Below are positions 26,001 through 38,799 of a stretch of DNA of 64,000 nt, piece by piece (positions within the stretch are counted from its first letter, which is position 1; each line of letters starts with the position of its first letter). The translations under genes and the position numbers were made by a program. The notes beneath the pieces were generated by a model that was not told the origin of the DNA, did no database searches, and saw only the letters and a list, made by a program, of their open reading frames with translations. Where the stretch lies: assembly GCF_947623445.1 (NCBI RefSeq), contig NC_135247.1, positions 14,138,501 through 14,202,500 of the forward strand. The letters run 5' to 3'. Source of the stretch: Clavelina lepadiformis. Lineage: Eukaryota > Chordata > Ascidiacea > Aplousobranchia > Clavelinidae.

Positions 26001-29000
26001 CAGCAAGATGTAGAAGACTAGCTGAATTTCTATTGCACAAATTGGGGTCGCACCGTCCGTCTTCCAAGAGCAATTTCATCGCTTCTGTCCTGCCATACCT
26101 GAAACAAATATATTTGAGGGATAAGCATTTAATGTCTTGCAAAGTGTGTAGAATATTCAGATAACTATGAAAACTCAAAACAATATTTTTGTAGCAGTAC
26201 AAAGCAAAAATGCTAGAATAAACTGTTGTAGAAAATTTAAGTGCAACCAACCATTTGATTTAACCAGCCGGCCACAGTGTTAACATCATAACCTACAGTA
26301 ATGCAAGTTAATAAATAAATATTTTCACAATAAAATTTTCTAAAAGTTTTAAATGGCATCAAACACAAAGGTATAAAAATACACTAAAACTAGTTGGTGC
26401 AAACTAAGGAAAAAACATGTTGACAATTTTAAAAGGAAGTAGTACAAACACACACGAGCAATAAAAGATGTCCTGAATTAAAAAAGCCTCATATCTAAAA
26501 AAATTCAAAGAAAAGATAATGACACTCGTAAGAATCTGAACCGACTAACTTTGCTCATTGCACTTGATCAAAGTGTTCTACAAGCAAAGGATCAAATTCA
26601 AACTTGTCATCTTGTTGACGAATGCAAGATATTAATCCGTTTTTCAGTTATATGGAATTATTAAAAATTCTTACAACCAAATCCCCTGCTTATACAGTCA
26701 ATCATTCAAACAAAAACTAAAATGTGTTACAGTTGGTTTCTCACTTCATGCAAAATAAAGGATTCGGCCTGAATCAGCTCGCGACATTCAAGTTGGTTAG
26801 AATAACAACAATGGCTGATATTCGTGAGTAATACATCAATTTTTGTTTAATTTTCCACACCCCTACCAACAAGCATAGTGCGAAGGAGCCCAACCATCAT
26901 GGTCCCAAGTTTCAATCTGGGAATTGCCACTCTGCAAGAAATGTGTCAAAGCAGATATATCACCATCAGCAGCTGCACGATGCACAGGGAACTCTTCAAC
27001 CCAACTTAATTCACTAGATGTTTAGAAAAAAATCAGCGTGAAACTTTGTACGTAATCTTCACATATTTGAGAAAAACATGTTAGAAAAGTATTTGAGAAA
27101 AACAAAAATGTGCAATTAAATTCTACACAAATTTATGAATACCAAATGGTTTAATGTTAGATAATATTAAATATTTAAATTAGACGATGTAGCAGTAGCT
27201 AATGCAACGTTTTAAAGCATATTTGTTACGGTTTATTTCAAAAACTACTTACAATCAAAATTGATACATACACCAAAAAAGAAGTAAAATGTCCAGCGTT
27301 TTGAGAAAATAAGCAAAACAAACAACAGAGCCAAAATGCTGGAAAAAATATTTATGCAGATGCTTCAGTTGTCACTGCTACTATTTTACTGTGAAAAGGA
27401 TGGCACAAGTACATAGACTAATTCAAAAAGAGTAAGGACATGATTACAAAAAAAAAACAAGCAAACCGAAAAAAGCTCATTTTGAAAAATTGCAGTGGCC
27501 AGAAAAAACCTACCGATTTTCCTCTACAATGTCTTGACCTTTAAACCATTGCTCACGATCAGGAATTTTTATTTTAGTATAATCAGGAACTTTTTGTCCA
27601 TAAAATGGATTCAATACATAGCAATCAATCTGTGCAAAACAAGAAAAACTGTAGAAAGAAATCTTTTTTTACTTCTGCATAAACTCAATGTCTTCAAATT
27701 AATAGCTTGTGATTAATATGTTAGAAAAAATTAAATTGAAATACCTTGTTGTAAATGCTCAGATCAGTTCCATAAAGTGGATTAGTAACAAACATATCAA
27801 TACTATTTGCTTCTTTCATTTTCGCCATCGCTTCATCAGGTCTGAGACCATTTTCTAACAGTAACCAATCTCTAAGAATAACAAAATTGATCAACTTTAG
27901 AAATACAAAACAGGCTTTAAGACAAAGACAATATCTTGTTCAGATCAGCAAAATATTTTGAATCTGGTATATTTACTATTTGTAAATAGATGCTTGCTAT
28001 TCTATTACTTAATATCAAATTATATAACAAGATTTAGATTAAAAGCAAAACTTGCATACTGATTTGGTTCAGCAGCATAGGCAGGATTAGTAATGTTTTC
28101 ATGAATGCGATCAAGTGCAGTAGACCGAAAGATGCCTTGTACTGCATGGGGCCTAGATAGTTGTTTTTTTAACCACCTAAAACACAATAAATTGCAAATC
28201 AACCACTAGTAAACAAATGCACAGTCTGATGGGATTTTACTTTTTTATATTGCTATTGAAGTTTTCAAAAAATTCCAAAAATTCTTAGCCACACAAAGCA
28301 ATGAGTACAACAGTTTTAAATGATAACTAAAAAGTAATTTTACATGTTTAGCCGCCCATATTGATTTCATCAATAGAGTAAGATTAACATAAAAACAATT
28401 AAAAAATATTAAAATAAGACCAAGCCTACTTTTAGATTATGGAAGGGATACGAAAAAGTATTGCTTAGAAAGGATTATATTCAGGCCATTTGGAACATAT
28501 TCAGATGATTTAGGTGACGATATTGTTATGTTATTGCTATAAAAACACTTATAGTCAGTTGGGGCAAAAAAAAACATAGGGGTACTTGGGGTAAAAAAGG
28601 ACAACCCCCCCAACTCCCCCTAAGAATGATTTTTTTGAAAAAGCTTTGCATGGTTAGAAACATCGTTTATTTGCATAGTTTTTTAACATACAATACAGGT
28701 CTAGAGGTAAGTACTCTTCAGGAACTATGCAAATCACTAAATTGACCCAAAAACGGTCCAAAAAAACTTTTTTTGCTCTTTACTAAACTTTTTGTGGATT
28801 GAAAACGATGGTTGACAATCACAATCTTTTTATGTGTATCTACATGATATTTTAGTATGATTGTACTCCAGTACTTCAATTTTGATTTCTGTTAACCTTT
28901 CATTCTATTCTATGTTGTCTTTTTTTGCCCCAAAACTACACAATGTGTTGGGGCAAAAAAAGACAGCTGTTTTTATTTTCCCTGTGCTTGTTTTTTTTTA

Positions 29001-32000
29001 CCCCATCTTAAATAACTTTCATTTTAAAACGATTTTGGTTGCTATAAGGAATTAAACTAACATTTTAATGTTTTACTTGCATTGTCTCAGTTTCCTGATC
29101 TCTAGTAAATACATTAAACCTAATGTACTGATGATTCATTTGAAATTAAGTTAAGCGAGTGAAGTTAAGCGTGAAGTTTCACTCTCCAATCATTTTGTGT
29201 GGTTCTTTGTAGTTAATTGATTTATGTACCATTCCACTTTGTTGAACTCCTGCCAAGTAGCTATTCAAAAGCTTAACCTTCTTGTAAGCATTTACCAGTT
29301 TCAGATGTCTCGGTTCAGTGTTAGTTTAACCAGTCCTGGTAGCATTGTGTTTCGTATATAGGCAAATAGGCAATTTCGTTGAGGCAAATAAAATGCTTTA
29401 ACTTGACTTGCCCTTCATCAATATGATTAGCTCTGAGTTCGTGTCATTGAGCACTGAAGCGTCGCTTCAGACTAATTTCTGATTAGATATTGATCCTAAT
29501 GTACTCGTATGTTTCAGGTGATATATATATATCTTTAAATTAGAGTACTGAGTGAATGATAAACTAAAACATGGTGAGGAATTATGAAGTGAAAGTTAAG
29601 CATTATACCAAGGCAGGAATTGAAAAAGCAGTGGCCGAAGTACAGCAAGGCCAAAGCTTGAATAGTGTTGCTATAAAGTATGGTGTATCCAGGACGCTTT
29701 TAAAGAACCGTTTGAAAGATCAGGTTAAGAAGCGAGGAAGGAAGACAGTGTTTCCAATGCATGTAGTACGAGTAGATACGAGCATGGTGACGATACTTCC
29801 AACGAGTAGATACAGAGGATGAGATGGTACAAGAGTCTGACGATGAATCTGAAGAAATTAATGATGAAACAAGAGAAGACACAGTTGTTGGAATGGAAGA
29901 TGTAGAGGAAGAGAGAAGAGATGTAACTGAAGAAAGTGTAAATGAACAGAGGAAAGAAAAGAGAACAATTAAATTGGAAATAAACAAAAAGCAATTTGGA
30001 AAGTACTTTGCAGTGTTTTGGGAGAAGCCAAAAACATATTATTGGGGAAAACTTCTGAAGGTCTTCAGAGACGAGGTTGATGGAAAAATTGAGCAAGCTG
30101 AATTTAAGTTTTTGCACAAGAAATCAACTTCGGAAGGTGCAGTGTATTGGGACTGGCCAAAAAAGGAGGACATAGATATAGTCAACGTTGAAAATTGTTT
30201 TTGGGGTCCTTCAACCGCAGTGTTAACTTCTGTCGGACGTGCAAAATCATATTTTGGTTTTGCCGAGGAAGAGGAAGTGAAAGAAAAATTTGTGTTCCTA
30301 AGCAAATATGGACTTCATAATGCATAAACTTCTTTGTTTGTTTGAACAATATGTTACAGTTTCATCCTCATCTGTATATATTGCTATTTCTTCTGCTTTG
30401 TGTTGCTTTTAATAAACAAAATTTGCTGTCGAAATTGATTGTTTTTTTTACCCCGTACATGGTTTTTATTGCCCCAAACACTGGGGAAAAAAAACAACAC
30501 AAATTATTCAATAAAAATAAAAAGAATAAACATAATGCTCCAATTTTTTGGATACATCAATGGAGTATTAATATTGATCAATAGAGGGTAAAACTTGACT
30601 TTTTGGCCCATTTTTTTGCCAGAAAATCAAAAGTTTGTTAATTTTGCAATTTTTTGCCCCACTTGACTATACTCTTTTAATTGTATGTTAAACTTTAAAT
30701 ACCTAAATAAACTTTAAGTGCATTTCAGAAAGTCCATTGCTCACCTATCCAGGGCTTCCAAAATTTGTTGGGTTCCATCAGCATAATCACTGGCAGCATA
30801 AGTTTCACTGATGGCAGCTGACAACAGATAAAAACTGAATTTGCCATGCGCAGTAAGATGATCAAGTTTTGCCAAGGTGGGAACAACATAAATCGACACG
30901 TCCTCTAGAGCTCCTCCCACCTGATAAAATAGTTGGATTACAAAAGTTACTGAAAATACTGAGACTATGCTGAAAAATAGATAAATTCCATACCTGCAGT
31001 TTCTGCTTCTTTGCATGAATAACTCTTTTTACCTTAAGTCCAGGCACAGGGGGGTCACTTGAATGAGTTATCTGCAAAGGTCAAAAGATGAACAGTGGAA
31101 ATTTGACTAAAAGCCGCAAAAAAATCCCAGTAAAAAACAACTTAGGTAATCTTTAATTTTCAACAAAAACACATTGATTCATTGACATGAAGCGATGCAC
31201 TGGTGTGGATATGATTATAATTATGCTGCTTACGCATAATCAAAATCTAAATACTTCCAAAAAATTTCATAAAACTACTAATAACTAACCAGCAAGCTTC
31301 ATGCTACCTTAAATAGATGGTCTGCAACCACAGATTTAACCTTCTGGCTTTTATCTGCACTTCTGGTGAATGGCAGAGATTTTATACTAAACAGAACACC
31401 ATAATGAACATCAAAAAATTATAATTAACATTAGCAGATTTAGTACTAGTAGTGTGCCACTGTTAGACTGGCCACAAATCGATTCAAATTTGAAACTTGG
31501 CACCAAACACTACCACTGTCATTGCATTATACATTGTGCTAATGGCACCTGCTCCAGCTTAAAGGTTCTGGTGAACAAAAACTAATAAATTTGTTTAACC
31601 TGCATTTAGACTTGACCATAAAACAACTAAAATATTTTTCGACTTGCAAATATTAATTTAAGCAATATAAATACTGATACTAAACAACACCACATGATAC
31701 TGTATCATGTTTGCACATAAAAATTAAACTATAGCCAAAACCATAACAGTATTTCACAAAACAGGAAGAAAATATATATATATTGGCACATGGTCACAAT
31801 AATGGAAGATTTGGTCACAATTATATATTCTTGTATTTTAATAGGTTGAGAACATTGTAAACCTTTGTATGAAAACCACCAATTTTTACTAATAGAATAG
31901 ACACAGGTTGTCAAACCTGGTATATTATACCCATTGTTAAAAATGTGAATCTCATCACTACAGTTTTACAGCAAACAGCTGAAAACACTTATGAGTGACC

Positions 32001-32329
32001 ACAAATCACACTATCCACACACAATGTTCACAGAAGAAAAAACAGAAAAGTTGGTGATAAAAGACCAATAGACATTATACAAAATTATACTGAATTGTGG
32101 GCACAAGAACAATATCATTTAAATATAAATGTAATAGGATTGGCTTTTGCTTAAGATTTCAGAAAATTTACCAAGTTTTCTTCTCCAATGATTCATCAAG
32201 ATTATTTTGATCAGTTGAATGGTGCCTGGTTTGTAGCAAAACCTCACAATCTTTAGGCTTAAAGTTTTTTTCCTTGCTCTTTGAAGAAGACGAAAACAAT
32301 GGTCTTATAACACAAACAAACATATTCAT
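23043..32329 (-). CDS. KRIT1: KRIT1 / CCM1, complete (17 exons, 738 aa)
   Basis: This is a scaffold of the CCM complex that binds Rap1, ICAP1, CCM2 and HEG-type receptors at cell junctions. Exons: 32172-32329, 31308-31386, 30994-31071, 30745-30920, 28060-28176, 27745-27871, 27514-27629, 26867-27013, 25942-26098, 25599-25729, 25338-25471, 25150-25205, 24721-24825, 24354-24520, 24046-24189, 23728-23884, 23043-23210. All phases agree, giving 2,217 nt; human KRIT1 has 736 aa. The N-terminal domain begins MNMFVCVIRP. Three NPx(Y/F) motifs are kept: NPAY 194-197, NPLY 232-235 and NPFY 252-255. Ankyrin repeats span about 285-415 (LSWVEEFPVHRAAADG, CDPNLCNRNSASLLHLAAGC). A C-terminal FERM region starts near RMDGSEKAVELKRG and ends with a PTB-like F3 lobe. 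The start has a splice acceptor 25 nt upstream. Confidence 0.97.
28550..30671 (+). mobile_element. Pogo-like DNA element in KRIT1 intron 4
   Basis: The left end tatagtcagttggggcaaaa and the inward-read right end tatagtcaagtggggcaaaa are terminal inverted repeats. The motif ttggggcaaaaaa recurs inside (near 28590, 28948 and 30472). Length is about 2.1 kb, oriented opposite to KRIT1. It encodes a psq-type HTH frame and a second frame (see 29571-30327) but no DDE transposase domain. TA flanks and the HTH point to the pogo group. Confidence 0.75.
29571..30327 (+). pseudogene. Psq-HTH protein of the pogo-like element, split by a frameshift
   Basis: The first frame (29571-29822) encodes a pipsqueak/CENP-B-type helix-turn-helix: YTKAGIEKAVAEVQQGQSLN followed by SVAIKYGVSRTLLKNRLKDQ. 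The second (29824-30327, 167 aa) has an acidic run (QESDDESEEINDE) and a basic-aromatic module (YFAVFWEKPKTYYWGKLLKV, VYWDWPKKEDIDIV) resembling small Tudor-like C-terminal modules seen in some transposon proteins; that comparison is from memory. A 12-bp direct repeat (29768-29779 and 29802-29813) spans the break; losing one 34-bp unit would join the frames into about 240 codons. Typical pogo DDE motifs are absent, so it is either a non-transposase element protein or an internally deleted one. Confidence 0.6.
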
Positions 32330-32893
32330 ATGTGTTACATCAATCAAATACAGCCTGAAAACTAAACAAGAAGGATGGCATCAAAATTACTGCACTATCA
32401 CTGATATTTTAATGTAGTGCGAGGGTGCGGCCTACAAGAATATTTTCTGCCTGTCCCGATATATATATATTTTGGAATTTTCAAACAATAAACAATTATT
32501 ACTTGAAGCGCCACGTCTTTGTTTATACATTGAAAAAGTCTTCAATACAAAATTGTATAAAACATTTTTGAAGCTTTATGTACTTATCGTGTTATCCTTT
32601 TGGCTTTTTAGTGTGTATTGCGGCCCTTGGGTTAAATTAAAAGTTTTCACTTTGTCCTCAGAGCAATTTGTAGATGTAGATTACTATGTCATAACATTTA
32701 AATTAGGTTAACAAGAAACTGTTTCAAAGAGCTTGGAACTTACTTTGTTCCCAGTGAAATAATCACAGCCTTTAATGTATGAAGTGACTATTTCATTGGC
32801 GTCCACCTACCGTAGTTGCTAAATCACAATACGGTGACTGGCAGATTTTCGCAGTTGGGTTTATGACTCTCATTTTAGATGAGGAGAAGACAG

Positions 32894-32962
32894 CAATGAA
32901 GTGGCATTGTGGTTAACAATTGGGCTCGTATGCTGGAGATCTTGGGTTCGAATATTGCTATT
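32894..32962 (+). repeat. tRNA-derived SINE head or tRNA pseudogene
   Basis: An A-box-like gtggcattgtggttaaca is followed about 35 nt later by a B-box-like cttgggttcgaatattgc. The T stem does not pair (the base after the loop is A, not C), so this is not a functional tRNA. It is followed by the duplicated block at 32998-33248, which may be the SINE body. Confidence 0.5.
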
Positions 32963-32997
32963 GTTTGGCTTTTTTTAGTTTAAATTTATTTTTGATG

Positions 32998-33248
32998 TAA
33001 TTTAGTCATGAGAGGTGAGAGTTCGGGCAGGAGGAGATTAATTTTAAATTAATTTAGACTTTGAGGAAAATTGTAATTTTAAGTTAAAAAATAGCGTTTA
33101 TTTCAATTCGCAGTCTAGCTTAGTAATTTAATCATGAGAAGTGAGACTTTGGGTCAAAGAGGATTAGTTTTAGGTTAATTTACACTTTGGAAGAATTAGT
33201 ACAACGTTTTAAGTTAAAAATTAGCATAAATTTCAATTCACAGACTAG
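32998..33248. repeat. Imperfect tandem duplication, two units of about 126 bp
   Basis: The first unit runs from taatttagtcatgagaggtg to cagtctag; the second (from about 33125) from taatttaatcatgagaagtg to cagactag. They match over most of their length. Confidence 0.7.
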
Positions 33249-35365
33249 TGTAATTGCTGTTTACCATATTTTCCTACTTCAGAAAACAGCGACCGGTAAA
33301 ATAAGTGTCTACTTCACCGGCTGCCGTTTACTGAAGCAAGAAAATACAAATTGTATAATTGGCTTGTCGTTTAGCGAAGTAGTTTTTTCCAACTTCGGTA
33401 ACCGGTATAGGGTAAAATAGACGCTGCCATTAATGTAACATAATGTCTATCTTCTGACTTGTATGTTCAAGCTTATTAGCCACAGAAATTTTTGTTAAGA
33501 ACAATCTCATCAATGTTATAATTTAACTTCATAAATCAATAAAAAAAGTGTATAAGTTTTATTATATTATCTATATTTATGTGAGGGTAAAAGAGAATTT
33601 AAAAAACATTTTACAAGCTCGAAATGTCAGATGACGCACCCAGGGTGCATTCCATGTCATGCAGACACCAAAGGTCAGTTTGGCGTACATTATGATTGCA
33701 CCAAAGACTGTGCCAACTGTAATCTCTAAAAAAAGGAGACACTCTGCTTATTTTTAGTCTGAAGAAGAGAAAAACAAAAACCAAAGCGCCATTTGCAGTT
33801 TCCGTGGTTGCACCAAAATGAGAATTGGCTCCGTATCACACCACTTGACCATAGCTTCGGCAAAGGTAACTCACGTGAAAAGCACTGTGGTGAAGCACAG
33901 ATGCATAGCCAGATTGCATTCCAAGCTAATTACGCCAAAGATGTTCGGCATCAGGGCATACAGTATAGCGGCATAAATTCAGTTTGACCTTAGCATGGCA
34001 CAGAGCATATAGGTTAATCATTTTGAATGCACCCTGGCTGGACCGAGTGGGCATATTGGATATCGCAGAATTTTATGACTGATCAATTTCATCTTGCAGC
34101 AGAGTAGAATACATTAACTTTCTGATTTCCGTAAATAAGCTAGGCTAGCCAACAACTGAACAATAAAGCACCACTTTATGTATAAAATACCAATGTTGAC
34201 TCGGCTTACGTATGGTTTTTTATATAGCCTATGCAAAATATGTTTTTTTTTCTGTCAATAGCCTACTATTGTCTATTGCAATGTTGACTTCAATAAAGTA
34301 ATAGTCCAATTGGTCAGCATTTCAGTAAAACTTAAAAATGCACTACCGGTAGGGCGCTAGGCCTAGCATAAACTACGATTTTAATTATGGCATGATAATT
34401 TACTATAAACAAAGATATCTATACATCTACAAATGATATCCAGAATTAAAGTGCTATAGGAGTGGTATATGTGTTTGAAATGTAATTACAATTACCGCAC
34501 CTTACCACCTACTGATCTTGAACGATAACTTTTTTATTTCCGGTGTGACATTGTTTTGGGGGAATTACCTTAGTAAAAACAATTAAAAAATAAAAACTAT
34601 TTAATTTTGTTAAAACTGTTTAACTACATTAAATTAATTCGAGCTTTGTTTGCTCTTAATAAACATTATATTACCTTAAATTAAGTGGAAGTTTTAATTA
34701 GTTCAAAACTTTATAAACCTTTTTATATCTTAACGTTGAAAACGTATCTATCATTGAGAAAATGGCGGGTACGTTTTGAGGATGTCTGCTGCTCCAATTG
34801 TATTACACCACCGCGGGACCATGCAGTGCTGTGCTTAATTTGCCTATGCAGCTTCTTACCGCTGAGACTACCTATAATAATAGCTATGGTTGATCGTTGC
34901 GCTTTTTCTCCTTGTTCGATTCATGCTGGAAGAATTGTAATGAAAACACTCATTATTTATATGAAACTGTAGAGGCCTTGTTTTGGAAAGCTTAGAAACT
35001 TTTGTATAGGGGTTTGTCAAAATAAAAGTTAAGAAACTTGCTTCGTTTGTTAGGATACGTACAAACTTGGTTGTTTGCTGTGCTTGTAAATGAAATGCGT
35101 ATTAAGTTGTAGGACGATATATTCGAAACCCAGCAGTAACCATCCGTTGTTTTCTTTAAATAGCCTACCAAATAGACCCTTTCCGAGTTATGGTGGCCTT
35201 TTTTAGGATGGCAAAATTTTTTCGACCACCAATACACCTACACCTAAACTTAACAATGAAAATTGTCGACCGACTTTGATTCTTTTTTAACTTACAAACG
35301 TTCTGGGCATTGGATTGTAAAGATTTTGCTCAGATCAGAAGGGTAGCATATGAATTCTTCTACAC

Positions 35366-35834
35366 CATACGTGTCAAACTCCCGGCCCGCTTTACAATAA
35401 AACTTGGTCCACAATGCTATTTTATACATTGAACTATTTCCGGCCCGCAAGATTATTGTACCGTATAACTTAATTTTTTCATGCAAGAATCAAGATTATT
35501 ACAAATCGCACAATACAGCAGCACAACAGTTGCCCCCTCATACGATAGAAGAAATCAATTTATTCTATCGCTTGTAATCTGGGCTGCTTTTTTCTTTATT
35601 GTTTGTTAATTCTTTAATGCTTTTGTAAGAAGATGAATGAAACATAATGATGTAAGAGAAGAATAATCAAAAAAAGCCCAGTCAAAAACATCAAAAATTT
35701 GTTGTTGTTTCGCTGCCTGTTCCAATTTATGTACTCGTGTCATGAAACCTTCAATCAAGTTTTATCCTTACGGCCCGCGGCGTTAAATAAGTTTTGAATT
35801 TTGACCCCTGGTGCTATTGAGTTTGACACCCCTG
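35366..35834. mobile_element. Non-autonomous hAT element, 469 bp, 8-bp TSD
   Basis: The left end catacgtgtcaaactcccgg and the right end gagtttgacacccctg form terminal inverted repeats, flanked by an exact 8-bp duplication ttctacac at 35358-35365 and 35835-35842. The motif cggcccgc is repeated near both ends. No transposase frame remains. Confidence 0.9.
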
Positions 35835-35842
35835 TTCTACAC

Positions 35843-38789
35843 GATCAAAAAAAGTTTTGAAAATACGTTGCCCCTGACTGAAAAGTATGGCAGTTTTCGA
35901 CAAAAAATCATGTGTGCAAAGCGACAAATTTTGACGTGATAGCATGCACTGAAACATTAATTCTTTATTTATTTATTATAATTCAGCTTGAAGTTTAAAA
36001 AGTTTGGCTTACACGCAATTTCCGCTATGGGTATTGCCTAGTTCTTATTTTCCAGTTGTTTAAATCCTACGCACTGGAGTTGTTCGATACGAAACGAAGT
36101 CACGTTACATGGTCAGCGTAGCCTGCGACGTAAAATGCGTAAGAGTTTGTATGGCTTCTGCAGCGCATTTGAATGTAATAATTCGGTTTGTTTTACTTGT
36201 AATGGATTATTTTAAACTTTGCTTGACTTGGAAAACAAAATCTTATGTAATGTAACAAATGTGACCACACTTCACGAAAATTGTGCATGTTTGAGTGCAG
36301 TTTTGAGTTCTTTCATTTTAATTTATTGTTTTGTATGTTTCTTTGACATATCATGAGTTTGTTATCACCCTTTAAGTTATTATTATGTGCATGTCATAAT
36401 TTTAATTTGCATTGCATTCCTTATGTATGGTCAAACGTTCTAAATCAGACACTCACAGATTTGACCCCAAAAAATGCGCACAGGTCATTATAAGAAACAA
36501 ACAAAAAATAAATTATCGTCTTTTATGTGACTTGTCTTTCATCTAATCACATGCTAAAGATAAGCTCATTGCATGTGGTCTGACCTTCTCATCTGAACAT
36601 ATTTTGTAAGGCTATTGGTTTTAGTCATCGATCTCAAGTTAAACATTATTAAATCTTCCGTAGAGTCAGAAGCAATAACGTGCGTTTGAATTTGGTATAC
36701 ATTTTGCTGTTTGCACATTAAAAAAACGCAGGTCACCTGAGTGGTCTTGAGACGACTCTTCGCGTGACTGAAGTTTTTTCCTTTTTTTGTTTGGTGTCTT
36801 TTAAAATTTAAATCTTTATTTTATTTGTTAAATATATTTCATAAAGCAGTTTATTTCCACTCTTATCCACTGCAAAGACCAAATAAATTGGACTTAATAA
36901 ACTAGGAAATAGGATGGCAAAGCCTTTAACCATTTAAGACATGAAAAGTGGGTTGCTACTTTCAAATTGTGGATGAAAAGCTACATTGTACTTGTCGCTA
37001 AAAGGCACAATTCTACTGCTGGCATAAAAGCACTTATTGCCTTATAACTTCAAAATCACTCAGCCTTTTCATTTTCACTTTCAACGTGGTGAGTAATAAA
37101 AGCTCTCCCGATTGGAATGCGAAAAATGATATCATAATCGTCGTGACCGCAAAAAGAGAAAAGTTATTGGAGTATCGTTACAACTTAATCGAGATTAGGG
37201 GAGACACTTAGTCTAGCCTAGCAATTTCAAAATTTAGTGGTGAATGTTTAAACTGAAATATACCAGAGGGTTCTACTAAAAAAGAACTTAACACTATCGA
37301 CCGATGAGGACATGAAAAATGCTATTGATAAATTTCTGAAGGTAAAGGGAATCGCCGAAGTATTGCAGGTAATTATAACATGAATGGAAGCATTTTACGC
37401 AAAAGGTAGATATGCCAGGTAGGCACCAGGTAAACTTGTTTATGCAGCGAAACAAAATGGGTTTGTTTCGCTGAAGAAGGCAAACTTCATTAGCGCAGCG
37501 CTATATTTATTTTTGTCCTGTCTACAACATATCAAAGGTCCCTCGGGGATAAAACTGGGAAAAGGAAGAAAGTGGCGTATTTGCTGCAGTGAAGCATGTA
37601 ATCAATAATGTCAAGTCTATAAATAGACGAGAGTTGGCAACGAAGCTTTTGATGTGAATAGCTCGTGTGTTATTCTTTGTTTGCTTTGCTACCTTTTTAC
37701 AGCAATCCTAGTGCTATTTGTTATTTTTTAATGCATTTTTCTTTTTAATCAGATGTTGTGCCCCATGTGTTTGTTTTGTTTAGTGTGTTAAGTCTCACGT
37801 GTTTTAATTTTTCTCTGGTGTTATGTCTCACTTCATTATGCTTTACTACTTCAATAAATTGCGTAAAAAGGTGAAAAACATCGTCTTAGCCTATTGATGT
37901 ACTTGTAATGAAATGGTTGTTTGTCGTACCTTAACCTGTAAGGGCGACCACTTCAATTACAAAGTTTGTCTGTTGAATAGTTTATTGTCCTCGAAGTAAA
38001 TGAGTCTCAAGGTCGTTGTTTCGCTTTTCTTAATCTTAGAATTAATTGTACACCTCGACAACTTTATATTCTGATTATATTGAAGCTTCTTTGAACGAAT
38101 AAATCAAGATAAAACATTGTGACAGCTACATAATAAAGTCGACCACTTTCTAGGGTTGACTTCGTAGACTGTAACGCATTGAACAACTATGAACAACAAC
38201 ACACGCAATGCAGGCATGCACGACATTTTTGTCACGACTTAGTACGATAAGCAGAGAGTAATCGATTACGTAACGTTATGCTTTGCTTTGCCGATTTCCG
38301 TAAACAAAACAGTATTCTATGCGGCATTCTATTTGCAGGTAATCTTATCATATCATCACATACTCATGAATTTTATTAGGTTAAGCAACACAATTCGATA
38401 AGGTCATCCTTCAACAAACTTCATCTATCTGTAATGCCAGTTATGTAGAGACACTCTGACACTTTTCACTGAAAACCAAAATTAAGTAGGCAGAAGTTTA
38501 GAACTCTACATACAATTATTTTACCTAAGTATACGCTCTGTTTGGAATCATCCCAGTTTCTTCCAACTTGTACCTTAAAATCTGATTAGAAATTGCCATG
38601 TCTGCCGCTGTAATTCAATAATAGCAGCCATAAGAATTAACGATAACTAGTGTTGGTTGCTTATGAGACAGAAGAAATAATGTATGGTAATTTGTTGAAT
38701 AGGGTAAGTGGAATAATTTTTCCTTACTTGTTCCTTCATCAAGATAGGGAATAAATAGTTTCATATATTTGATAATTAAGTAAAATCAG
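35843..38789. other. Intergenic region upstream of RNF17-like gene
   Basis: AT-rich, with no exon I can support. It contains a 12-bp-stem, 5-nt-loop hairpin at 37445-37473 (cagcgaaacaaa / tttgtttcgctg). An acceptor-like site ends at 38789, 10 nt before the RNF17 start codon. Confidence 0.45.
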
Positions 38790-38799
38790 CTTCTTCACT

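Larger units (their letters stand above)
32355..35357. other. 5' flank of KRIT1 and intergenic sequence
   Basis: Positions 32355-32356 hold an acceptor-like site (minus strand, ttttcag) preceding the KRIT1 start, suggesting an upstream non-coding exon. The rest contains a tRNA-like SINE head (32894-32962), a tandem duplication (32998-33248) and unique AT-rich sequence. No gene is supported. Confidence 0.45.

Noticed and set aside
37250..37370. Short exon-like stretch (DEDMKNAIDKFLKVKGIAEV) followed by caggtaatt
   Set aside because: Only about 27 codons, weak acceptor, and no partner exon nearby; probably chance or a transposon scrap.
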